Shown here piece by piece: positions 31,366-37,993 of a DNA stretch of 37,993 bases. How positions within the stretch are numbered: position 1 is the first letter of the stretch; every line of letters begins with the position of its first letter. The position numbers and the translations under genes were made by a program. Source of the DNA: Streptococcus mitis (GTDB lineage Bacteria > Bacillota > Bacilli > Lactobacillales > Streptococcaceae); NCBI GenBank assembly GCA_001914195.1, contig MKYF01000037.1:1-37993 (forward strand). Reading direction: 5' to 3'. The notes below the pieces were generated by a model. It was not told where the DNA came from, did not search any database, and saw only the letters and a list, made by a program, of their open reading frames with translations.

Positions 31366-31403
31366 ATACCCTTTTTCCCTTTTTTCAGAAAAAAGGGTAT
31401 AAT
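31366..31403 (+). promoter_or_regulatory. dinB promoter region with inverted repeat
   Basis: ATACCCTTTTT (31,366-31,376) is perfectly inverted as AAAAAGGGTAT (31,390-31,400), and TATAAT (31,398-31,403) overlaps its right arm. TATAAT is likely the -10 box; the -35 box is unclear. The inverted repeat could be an operator for dinB, or a hairpin ending transcripts that enter from pflB upstream sequence. Confidence 0.5.
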
Positions 31404-31436
31404 AAAAGAAAATAAGCAGTAAAAAGGGGGCTAGGC

Positions 31437-32498
31437 ATGTTGATTTTTCCTTTGTTAAATGATTTGTCAAGAAAAATCATCCATATTGACATGGATGCCT
31501 TTTTTGCTGCGGTAGAAATCAGGGATAATCCTAAACTCAGAGGAAAACCTGTCATTATAGGCAGTGACCCTCGGCAAACAGGTGGGCGTGGTGTCGTTTC
31601 TACTTGTAGCTATGAGGCGCGAGCTTTTGGTGTCCATTCAGCCATGAGCTCTAAGGAAGCCTATGAGCGTTGTCCCCAAGCCGTCTTCATCTCAGGAAAT
31701 TATGAGAAATACAAATCTGTGGGACTCCAGATTCGAGCTATTTTTAAGCGCTATACAGATTTGATTGAACCTATGAGTATTGACGAAGCCTATTTGGATG
31801 TAACAGAAAATAAACTCGGTATCAAGTCAGCTGTCAAAATCGCTCGCCTCATTCAAGAGGATATCTGGCAAGAACTCCATCTAACTGCTTCTGCCGGCGT
31901 TTCTTACAACAAATTCTTAGCTAAAATGGCTAGCGATTATCAAAAACCACATGGCCTGACAGTGATTTTACCTGAAGAAGCTGAAGATTTTCTCAAACAA
32001 ATGGATATTTCCAAGTTTCATGGAGTAGGAAAAAAGACGGTGGAACGTCTGCATCAAATGGGAGTTTTTACTGGCGCTGACCTACTTGAAGTTCCTGAAG
32101 TGACTCTGATAGACCGTTTTGGTAGACTGGGTTATGACCTTTATCGAAAGGCTCGTGGCATCCACAATTCCCCAGTCAAATCCAATCGCATCCGTAAATC
32201 AATCGGGAAGGAGAAAACCTACGGGAAGATTCTCCGTGCCGAGGAAGATATCAAAAAAGAGCTGACTCTTCTATCAGAAAGAGTTGCTCTCAATCTACAT
32301 CAACAAGAAAAAGCTGGAAAAATTGTCATTTTGAAAATCCGCTACGAGGACTTTTCAACTCTTACTAAACGAAAAAGTCTGGCCCAAAAAACACAGGATG
32401 CTAGCCAGATAAGCCAAATAGCCCTGCAACTCTATGAAGAGTTAAGCGAGAAAGAAAGAGGTGTCCGCCTGTTAGGAATTACAGTGACAGGATTTTAA
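31437..32498 (+). CDS. dinB: DNA polymerase IV (Y family)
   Basis: Error-prone translesion polymerase, 353 residues. Catalytic acidic residues are D18 (HIDMDAFFAAVE) and D116/E117 (MSIDEAYLD). Further family segments: VVSTCSYEARAFGVHSAM, TASAGVSYNKFLAKMASD and the helix-hairpin-helix FHGVGKKTVERL, then a little-finger domain. The RBS AAGGGGG lies before ATG 31,437. Its stop codon TAA directly touches a BOX-type repeat. Confidence 0.96.
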   Translation: MLIFPLLNDLSRKIIHIDMDAFFAAVEIRDNPKLRGKPVIIGSDPRQTGGRGVVSTCSYEARAFGVHSAMSSKEAYERCPQAVFISGNYEKYKSVGLQIRAIFKRYTDLIEPMSIDEAYLDVTENKLGIKSAVKIARLIQEDIWQELHLTASAGVSYNKFLAKMASDYQKPHGLTVILPEEAEDFLKQMDISKFHGVGKKTVERLHQMGVFTGADLLEVPEVTLIDRFGRLGYDLYRKARGIHNSPVKSNRIRKSIGKEKTYGKILRAEEDIKKELTLLSERVALNLHQQEKAGKIVILKIRYEDFSTLTKRKSLAQKTQDASQISQIALQLYEELSEKERGVRLLGITVTGF

Positions 32499-32602
32499 TA
32501 CTCAATGAAAATCAAAGAGCAAACTAGGAAGCTAGCCGCAGGCTGTACTTGAGTACGGCAAGGCGAAGCTGACGTGGTTTGAATTTGATTTTCGAAGAGT
32601 AT
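32498..32602 (-). repeat. BOX element (boxA and boxC, no boxB)
   Basis: Read on the minus strand it starts ATACTCTTCGAAAATC and contains AACCACGTCAGCTTCGCC and TTGCCGTACTCAAGTACAGC, then GCGGCTAGCTTCCTAG and GATTTTCATTGAGTAT. These match the boxA and boxC modules of the pneumococcal BOX repeat as I remember them. With a length of 105 bases there is no room for a boxB module. The ends are imperfect inverted repeats and the whole folds into one stem. It touches the dinB stop codon. Confidence 0.9.
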
Positions 32603-32604
32603 AA

Positions 32605-32636
32605 AACCTTGAAGAGTTGCCCCTTCAAGGTTTTTC
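32605..32636. terminator. Bidirectional terminator between dinB and uppP
   Basis: AACCTTGAAG (32,605-32,614) pairs perfectly with CTTCAAGGTT (32,623-32,632). TTTTTC follows on the plus strand and TTTTA on the minus strand. It serves dinB and the convergent uppP, whose stop is at 32,637. Confidence 0.85.
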
Positions 32637-33482
32637 TTATACAAATAAACGGACAAAACTGTAAAGTAGCAAAACACTACCGAGTACGATGCGGTATTTA
32701 CCGAAAAGGGTAAAGTCGTGTTTTTTCACATAACTGGTCAAGAAACGAATAGCCACCATGCTGACTGCAAAAGCTACTCCCATCGCAACCAAGAGCAAGA
32801 ACAATTGCCCAAAGCTCAAGAGTTGTCCTGCTTTTACAAATTTGAAAATCTTTAATGCACTAGCTCCGAACATAACAGGAATTCCAAGATAGAAGGTAAA
32901 TTCTGTCACAACAGAACGACTAGTTCCATTTAACAAACCACCGACAATCGTTGCTCCAGAACGGCTAGTTCCTGGTAAAAGGGCAAGAACTTGGAAAAGA
33001 CCGATATAGAAGGCTGTCGTATAAGGAAGCTTGTCCAACTCTGTTACACTTGGTTCAATAGCACGAGCTTTATTTCGCTTTTCCAAATAGATAAAGGCAA
33101 TCCCATAAATAATCAACATGAGAGCAACTGAAACCATATTATGGAAGTGAGTATCAAACCAATCATCAAATTTAAAGACGGCAAGCAAAGGTAAAGTGGC
33201 AACCAAGACCTTCAACCACAGTCTCCAAGTCTTACGAACTTCCTGCTTGTCTTTACTTGGTTTAAAGGGATTTAGTTTATTAAAGTAAATGACCATAACC
33301 GCTAAAATAGCACCAAGCTGAATCACGACATTAAACATGGACATAAAAGATTCATTCTGATTTTGGTATTGGATAAATTCCTCTGCTAAAATCAAGTGGC
33401 CTGTACTGGAAATGGGCAACCATTCCGTAATTCCTTCAACAATCCCGAAGAAGATAGATTTTAAAATTTCAATAAGATACAT
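32637..33482 (-). CDS. uppP: Undecaprenyl-diphosphatase
   Basis: Membrane phosphatase that recycles the lipid carrier undecaprenyl-PP for cell-wall synthesis; higher dose gives bacitracin resistance. The 281 residues have about eight membrane helices. The catalytic motifs are EGITEWLPISSTGHL (17-31) and PGTSRSG (170-176). AAGGAG precedes the ATG at 33,482. It lies 60 bases after the DUF2207-like gene and may share its transcript. Confidence 0.96.
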   Translation of the reverse strand: MYLIEILKSIFFGIVEGITEWLPISSTGHLILAEEFIQYQNQNESFMSMFNVVIQLGAILAVMVIYFNKLNPFKPSKDKQEVRKTWRLWLKVLVATLPLLAVFKFDDWFDTHFHNMVSVALMLIIYGIAFIYLEKRNKARAIEPSVTELDKLPYTTAFYIGLFQVLALLPGTSRSGATIVGGLLNGTSRSVVTEFTFYLGIPVMFGASALKIFKFVKAGQLLSFGQLFLLLVAMGVAFAVSMVAIRFLTSYVKKHDFTLFGKYRIVLGSVLLLYSFVRLFV

Positions 33483-33542
33483 AGATTACTCCTTTTTCTA
33501 TCTTCCATTATAGCATATTTTTTCAGCCAGTGATAGCTCTCT

Positions 33543-35432
33543 TTAAAAGGCACCGATACTTCCACCACCTCCGCCTCCAGAGAAACCACCGCCAGAACTT
33601 CCACTTCCAGAAGATACGGAGTAGGTACTTGCTGTATTTGCGACACTAGCATAATGGCTCATTTGCGCGCTTGAATGATAAAACATACTATGCCAGCCAT
33701 ATGCTACATAGAGATTGATATCTGGATTTTCCACTTGAATCTGATGAACCTTCATCAAATGACTAACCTTGTCCGCATAGCCAAATAAGGTCGCATAGAC
33801 CAAGAGGCGATTCCAGACCACAATACTTTCCAATTCAGCCTGATCCAATCGTGCAATCTCACGCAACATATTTTCAAAACTGGTCCAGAGATAGTAGACT
33901 TCTGCCCCTGCTTCATTTAGGACACCATCACGATTATCTAATCGAAGCTTCCAATAATAGAAAACAGCCAAAACCAAACCTAGAAAGCCAAGTATAGGCA
34001 AGGGGAGGAAAAGATAGCCATAAACATCCAAACTGTACAAGAACAAACCAAATCCGATAAATAGGGGTAGGATAGTAGAGAGTCCCATCCCCACTTGCAA
34101 GGCCTTTTCTCCACCATTCAAGGGACGATAATAATCCGGAAGCCCCCAGAAAGAAACTCGATTTCTCACCCCTTCTTGCATCTCTTTCAATACTTCTTCA
34201 AAAGAAGATTTGAGTTGAAGCCCTCTTGCTTGAATCCGTTTTTCATCAGAGACTTTTGCTCTACGATAAAGACTATCAGATACCTTGTAATCCGCAAACA
34301 AATTGGAAAGAGTTTCTTCTTTTTTGCCTGAAAAAACCAGATTTAGACAGTCTTTCTCAAAACTGGACAAACCATCTTCTTTTACTAGCCTCAAGCCAAC
34401 TGCATCTCCTTCTGAAATGATAGAGACATTCCCACGGTCTATCACATCTAGCAAGGTAGCTTGAATAAGTTGGTCAAAGGTGAATTTTCCAGCTCCTTTA
34501 GTTAGAGGACTCACTTCCTCCAAGGAGGTCGAGTAGACTGCTTCTGATAAAACCATAGGCTCTAATTCCATTGGTGGTTCATAAAGACGATGATTTTTGG
34601 CATATTTGATCGAAGGAGTGGTCTTTCTTCTATAAATAAAATAAAAGCAAATACTCAATAACAAGGAGATGGAAAGTATCGAAGGAAACACCCACGTAAC
34701 GAGTTGTTTACTTTGCTCTTTTTCTTTAACAATCGAGTCTTCTATCTTATTAAACTCTTCTAAACGATTCCCTTTCAATCCCTGATCCGTAGCATTAGCA
34801 AAATCGGTTCGAGGCCAGTAGGCATGCAATTCAACTCCACGCTTAGCTGGAAGATTGTCCAAACGAATAGTATAATCAAGATTACTCTTTTCAACCGTTC
34901 CCTCTCTAAAAAGTTTGCCTGTATGGAAAAAGAGTTTTTCAGCCCCCTTGTCTCCCCTTACATGAAATTCAAACTTTCCAATAGTCCCTGAACTATCTGT
35001 TAAAGGTTGCCAATTTAATTCAGCGATATCATCATAAAGGAAAAGCAAATTCTTTAAGTTCCAAACGAGGTCAACTTCAACTGTGTCGCCTTCTTGACCT
35101 GGATTATAAACTTTAACAGTATAACCATCTGCTCCTTCTATCACTTCGCTAGTAACGTCTGCTAGTTCAGCACCATTTTTCGCAGCCTGAACCTTTGGAT
35201 GAGGATCAATGTCAAATCCACTAGGCATCTTGCCAGCACGTCCAAGTCCTACGATTTGGCCCTTAAAGTCCTCCTCAAACTGATAAACTATCTTTTGTCT
35301 AAATTCTGCTGTATTGTCTGCATGAATATACAAATCCCCTTGGTAAGAGTTTATCTTGAAATCAATGGCAAAAACAGAGAGTGGAAGAAAGCAAAACAAG
35401 CCTAACACCAGTAAGAAAAAAGTTTTTTTCAT
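33543..35432 (-). CDS. DUF2207-like predicted membrane protein
   Basis: Function unknown. 629 residues: signal peptide (about 1-22, MKKTFFLLVLGLFCFLPLSVFA), an extracytoplasmic beta-rich domain (about 25-240, starting IDFKINSYQGDLYIHADNTAEFRQKIVY), one membrane helix (about 247-268), a cytoplasmic part, two more helices (about 447-490) and a C-terminal tail that is almost all Gly and Ser (about the last 20 residues). This layout is that of DUF2207 proteins, found in many Gram-positives. The ATG at 35,432 with AAGGGGG upstream is preferred to the TTG one codon earlier. Confidence 0.82.
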   Translation of the reverse strand: MKKTFFLLVLGLFCFLPLSVFAIDFKINSYQGDLYIHADNTAEFRQKIVYQFEEDFKGQIVGLGRAGKMPSGFDIDPHPKVQAAKNGAELADVTSEVIEGADGYTVKVYNPGQEGDTVEVDLVWNLKNLLFLYDDIAELNWQPLTDSSGTIGKFEFHVRGDKGAEKLFFHTGKLFREGTVEKSNLDYTIRLDNLPAKRGVELHAYWPRTDFANATDQGLKGNRLEEFNKIEDSIVKEKEQSKQLVTWVFPSILSISLLLSICFYFIYRRKTTPSIKYAKNHRLYEPPMELEPMVLSEAVYSTSLEEVSPLTKGAGKFTFDQLIQATLLDVIDRGNVSIISEGDAVGLRLVKEDGLSSFEKDCLNLVFSGKKEETLSNLFADYKVSDSLYRRAKVSDEKRIQARGLQLKSSFEEVLKEMQEGVRNRVSFWGLPDYYRPLNGGEKALQVGMGLSTILPLFIGFGLFLYSLDVYGYLFLPLPILGFLGLVLAVFYYWKLRLDNRDGVLNEAGAEVYYLWTSFENMLREIARLDQAELESIVVWNRLLVYATLFGYADKVSHLMKVHQIQVENPDINLYVAYGWHSMFYHSSAQMSHYASVANTASTYSVSSGSGSSGGGFSGGGGGGSIGAF

Positions 35433-35499
35433 CAACTAAGCCCCCTTTTTATCTTTGCTATCATTATATCATTTTTTCTCAAGTAAGGGCTTACCTATA

Positions 35500-35528
35500 T
35501 TGAAAAATAGAGTTTTTTTCGATAAAAT
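35500..35528 (+). promoter_or_regulatory. Promoter of the amino-acid ABC operon
   Basis: TTGAAA (35,500-35,505) and TAAAAT (35,523-35,528), 17 bases apart, 42 bases before the start codon. Confidence 0.65.
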
Positions 35529-35570
35529 AGGAGACAGTTATTTTTTAATAGATTAGAAATAGGAGAAATC

Positions 35571-37136
35571 ATGAGAAAAATATACTTATCTATTTTCACA
35601 AGTCTCTTGCTGATGCTGGGACTTGTCAATGTTGCCCAAGCCGATGAATATTTACGCATCGGGATGGAAGCAGCATATGCTCCCTTTAACTGGACTCAGG
35701 ATGATGATAGCAATGGGGCTGTCAAAATCGATGGGACTAACCAGTATGCTAACGGATACGATGTTCAAATCGCCAAGAAAATCGCTAAGGACTTAGGTAA
35801 AGAACCTTTAGTTGTTAAAACAAAGTGGGAAGGTCTAGTCCCTGCCCTTACTTCTGGTAAGATTGACATGATTATCGCAGGTATGAGTCCAACTGCCGAA
35901 CGCAAACAAGAAATTGCCTTTTCAAGCAGTTACTACACTAGCGAACCAGTTTTGCTTGTCAAAAAAGATTCTGCCTATGCAAATGCCAAATCTTTGGAGG
36001 ACTTTAACGGTGCCAAAATCACTTCTCAACAAGGTGTCTACCTTTATGACTTGATTGCACAAATCACAGGTGCTAAAAAAGAAACAGCTATGGGAGACTT
36101 CGCTCAAATGCGCCAAGCTCTTGAGGCTGGTGTCATCGATGCTTATGTTTCTGAACGCCCAGAAGCTCTGACTGCTGAAGCTGCTAACTCTAAGTTTAAG
36201 ATGGTCCAAGTAGAACCAGGTTTCAAGACTGGGGAAGAAGATACAGCTATCGCCATCGGACTTCGTAAAGATGACAATCGTATTAGCCAAATCAATGCCA
36301 GCATTGAAACTATTTCAAAAGATGACCAAGTTGCCTTGATGGATCGTATGATCAAGGAACAACCTGCCGAAGCTACAACAACTGAAGAGACTAGCAGTAG
36401 TTTCTTTAGCCAAGTCGCTAAAATTCTTTCTGAAAACTGGCAACAACTCTTGCGTGGTGCTGGTATCACTCTTTTAATCTCTATCGTCGGAACCATCATA
36501 GGTCTCATTATCGGTCTTGCCATTGGTGTTTTCCGTACTGCTCCCCTCTCTGAAAATAAAGCTATCTACGGCCTACAAAAACTAGTCGGCTGGATTCTCA
36601 ACGTCTACATTGAAATTTTCCGTGGTACGCCAATGATTGTTCAATCAATGGTTATCTACTATGGAACTGCCCAAGCTTTCGGGATCAACCTTGACCGTAC
36701 ACTGGCTGCTATCTTCATCGTTTCAATCAATACCGGTGCCTACATGACTGAAATCGTCCGTGGTGGTATCCTAGCAGTTGATAAGGGACAATTTGAAGCT
36801 GCGACTGCTCTTGGTATGACTCATAACCAAACCATGCGTAAGATTGTCCTACCTCAGGTAGTCCGTAACATCCTACCAGCAACTGGTAATGAATTTGTCA
36901 TCAATATCAAAGATACATCTGTATTGAACGTTATCTCTGTTGTCGAACTTTATTTCTCAGGAAATACAGTGGCAACGCAAACCTATCAATACTTCCAGAC
37001 ATTTACAATCATCGCCGTGATTTACTTTGTCCTCACCTTCACCGTAACACGTATCCTACGCTTCATCGAACGCCGCATGGACATGGATACCTATACTACA
37101 GGTGCTAACCAAATGCAAACGGAGGATTTGAAATAA
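35571..37136 (+). CDS. Amino-acid ABC transporter, fused binding protein and permease
   Basis: Polar amino-acid importer component with two parts in one chain of 521 residues. A signal sequence (about 1-24, ending VAQA) is followed by a periplasmic-type binding domain (about 28-265, IGMEAAYAPFNWTQDD...TSGKIDMIIAGMSPTAERK), then a HisM/GlnP-type permease domain (about 290-510) with the EAA loop EAATALGMTHNQTMRKIVLPQ. The fusion fixes the binding domain on the membrane surface. Glutamine or a similar polar amino acid is likely but not proved. It overlaps the ATPase gene by one base (TAATG). Confidence 0.94.
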   Translation: MRKIYLSIFTSLLLMLGLVNVAQADEYLRIGMEAAYAPFNWTQDDDSNGAVKIDGTNQYANGYDVQIAKKIAKDLGKEPLVVKTKWEGLVPALTSGKIDMIIAGMSPTAERKQEIAFSSSYYTSEPVLLVKKDSAYANAKSLEDFNGAKITSQQGVYLYDLIAQITGAKKETAMGDFAQMRQALEAGVIDAYVSERPEALTAEAANSKFKMVQVEPGFKTGEEDTAIAIGLRKDDNRISQINASIETISKDDQVALMDRMIKEQPAEATTTEETSSSFFSQVAKILSENWQQLLRGAGITLLISIVGTIIGLIIGLAIGVFRTAPLSENKAIYGLQKLVGWILNVYIEIFRGTPMIVQSMVIYYGTAQAFGINLDRTLAAIFIVSINTGAYMTEIVRGGILAVDKGQFEAATALGMTHNQTMRKIVLPQVVRNILPATGNEFVINIKDTSVLNVISVVELYFSGNTVATQTYQYFQTFTIIAVIYFVLTFTVTRILRFIERRMDMDTYTTGANQMQTEDLK

Positions 37137-37876
37137 TGACACAAGCAATCCTTGAAATTAAACACCTCAAAAAATCCTATGGCCAAAACGAAGTGCTAAA
37201 AGACATTTCACTCACTGTCCACAAGGGAGAGGTCATCTCTATCATCGGAAGCTCTGGAAGCGGGAAATCGACCTTCCTACGCTCCATTAACCTACTTGAA
37301 ACGCCAACTGATGGACAAATTCTTTATCATGGACAAAACGTCCTCGAAAAAGGCTATGACCTCACGCAATACCGTGAAAAACTAGGGATGGTGTTCCAAT
37401 CCTTTAACCTCTTTGAAAATCTTAACGTACTTGAAAACACAATTGTCGCTCAGACGACTGTCCTTAAACGCGAACGTACAGAAGCTGAAAAGATCGCCAA
37501 AGAAAACCTTGAAAAGGTCGGCATGGGAGAACGCTACTGGCAAGCAAAACCGAAACAACTCTCAGGTGGTCAAAAACAACGTGTGGCCATCGCTCGTGCC
37601 CTTTCAATGAATCCTGACGCTATTCTCTTTGATGAACCAACATCAGCTCTCGATCCAGAAATGGTTGGAGAGGTCCTCAAAATCATGCAAGATCTGGCTC
37701 AGGAAGGCTTGACTATGATTGTCGTAACCCATGAAATGGAATTCGCCCGTGATGTCTCTCACCGTGTTATCTTTATGGATAAGGGTGTGATTGCTGAAAA
37801 AGGCAAACCAGAAGACCTCTTCACCAATCCTAAAGAAGACCGTACAAAAGAATTCCTTCAACGCTATCTCAAATAA
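37136..37876 (+). CDS. Amino-acid ABC transporter ATP-binding protein (GlnQ-like)
   Basis: ATPase partner of the fused binding protein/permease encoded just before it. The 246 residues have Walker A GSSGSGKS (38-45), signature LSGGQKQRVAIARAL, Walker B AILFDEPTSALDP and the switch His in VVTHEMEFA, a clean polar amino-acid uptake ATPase. Translation is coupled to the upstream gene by the TAATG overlap. Confidence 0.95.
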   Translation: MTQAILEIKHLKKSYGQNEVLKDISLTVHKGEVISIIGSSGSGKSTFLRSINLLETPTDGQILYHGQNVLEKGYDLTQYREKLGMVFQSFNLFENLNVLENTIVAQTTVLKRERTEAEKIAKENLEKVGMGERYWQAKPKQLSGGQKQRVAIARALSMNPDAILFDEPTSALDPEMVGEVLKIMQDLAQEGLTMIVVTHEMEFARDVSHRVIFMDKGVIAEKGKPEDLFTNPKEDRTKEFLQRYLK

Positions 37877-37911
37877 AAAGAAAAGGCTGCATCAATCGAG
37901 CCTACTGAAAA

Positions 37912-37936
37912 AGTCATCAAATTGATGGCTTTTTTG
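37912..37936 (+). terminator. Terminator of the amino-acid ABC operon
   Basis: AGTCATCAA (37,912-37,920) pairs with TTGATGGCT (37,922-37,930, one G-U), followed by a T run. Confidence 0.8.
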
Positions 37937-37960
37937 TTATACTAGAGATGAGGTGAAATA

Positions 37961-37993
37961 ATGCTTGATAATCAGTTAACTATGGATGTCAGT
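37961..37993 (+). CDS. Start of an unidentified gene (cut by the window edge)
   Basis: ATG at 37,961 with GAGGTGAAATA upstream (GAGG 8 bases before) opens a frame MLDNQLTMDVS that runs off the window. TATACT at 37,938-37,943, just after the terminator of the previous operon, may be its -10 box. Eleven residues are too few for an identification. Confidence 0.55.
   Translation, partial: MLDNQLTMDVS

Overview
The window reads as chromosome of a Mitis-group Streptococcus (S. mitis, S. oralis, S. infantis or S. pneumoniae type). The evidence is the low G+C content, a BOX-type repeat next to dinB, the pheS-acetyltransferase-pheT order, an FMN riboswitch before ribU, and gene neighbourhoods (pflB, dinB, uppP; trkA, trkH; UPF0397 with an ECF module) that I recall from this group. 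The species is an inference.

The left quarter (about 1-10,725) is mobile DNA stacked on the 3' end of rpsI (ribosomal protein S9). A tyrosine integrase gene that looks 5'-truncated (90-1220) ends next to a copy of the last codons of rpsI (1353-1402). A complete element of about 9.3 kb follows and ends at the intact rpsI gene (10,676-11,068). A 28-bp identical core (1375-1402 and 10,698-10,725) brackets this element, and GGTGTGAA repeats, probable integrase arm sites, lie inside both ends. From left to right it carries a single-chain Type IIG-like restriction-modification protein and an unrecognised 178-aa gene (both minus strand), an AT-rich control region, two small unknown genes, an FtsK/TcpA-like coupling ATPase, a hairpin-rich intergenic region (candidate oriT/replication origin), a HUH-Rep protein fused to an SF3-type helicase (candidate relaxase/replicase), an excisionase and a second tyrosine integrase. 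No type IV secretion genes are present, so it best fits an integrative and mobilizable element (IME) with a defence cargo.

From about 10.7 to 25.7 kb, housekeeping genes lie mostly on the minus strand. They are rplM-rpsI with an L13-type leader, a two-gene ABC exporter, pheS-GNAT-pheT under a T-box, a GNAT gene and a ParB-like gene, ribU-PAP2 under an FMN riboswitch whose variable arm holds a 106-bp inverted-repeat insert, trmL behind an attenuator-like leader, and an ECF transporter set (S component, double ATPase, EcfT) preceded by a SAM hydroxide adenosyltransferase.

From 25.7 to 38 kb there are trkA-trkH (potassium uptake, plus strand), pflB (minus, with a CcpA cre-like site), dinB (plus) followed directly by a BOX element, uppP and a DUF2207-like membrane protein (minus), and an amino-acid ABC transporter made of a fused binding protein/permease and its ATPase (plus). 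The start of one more gene is cut by the window edge.
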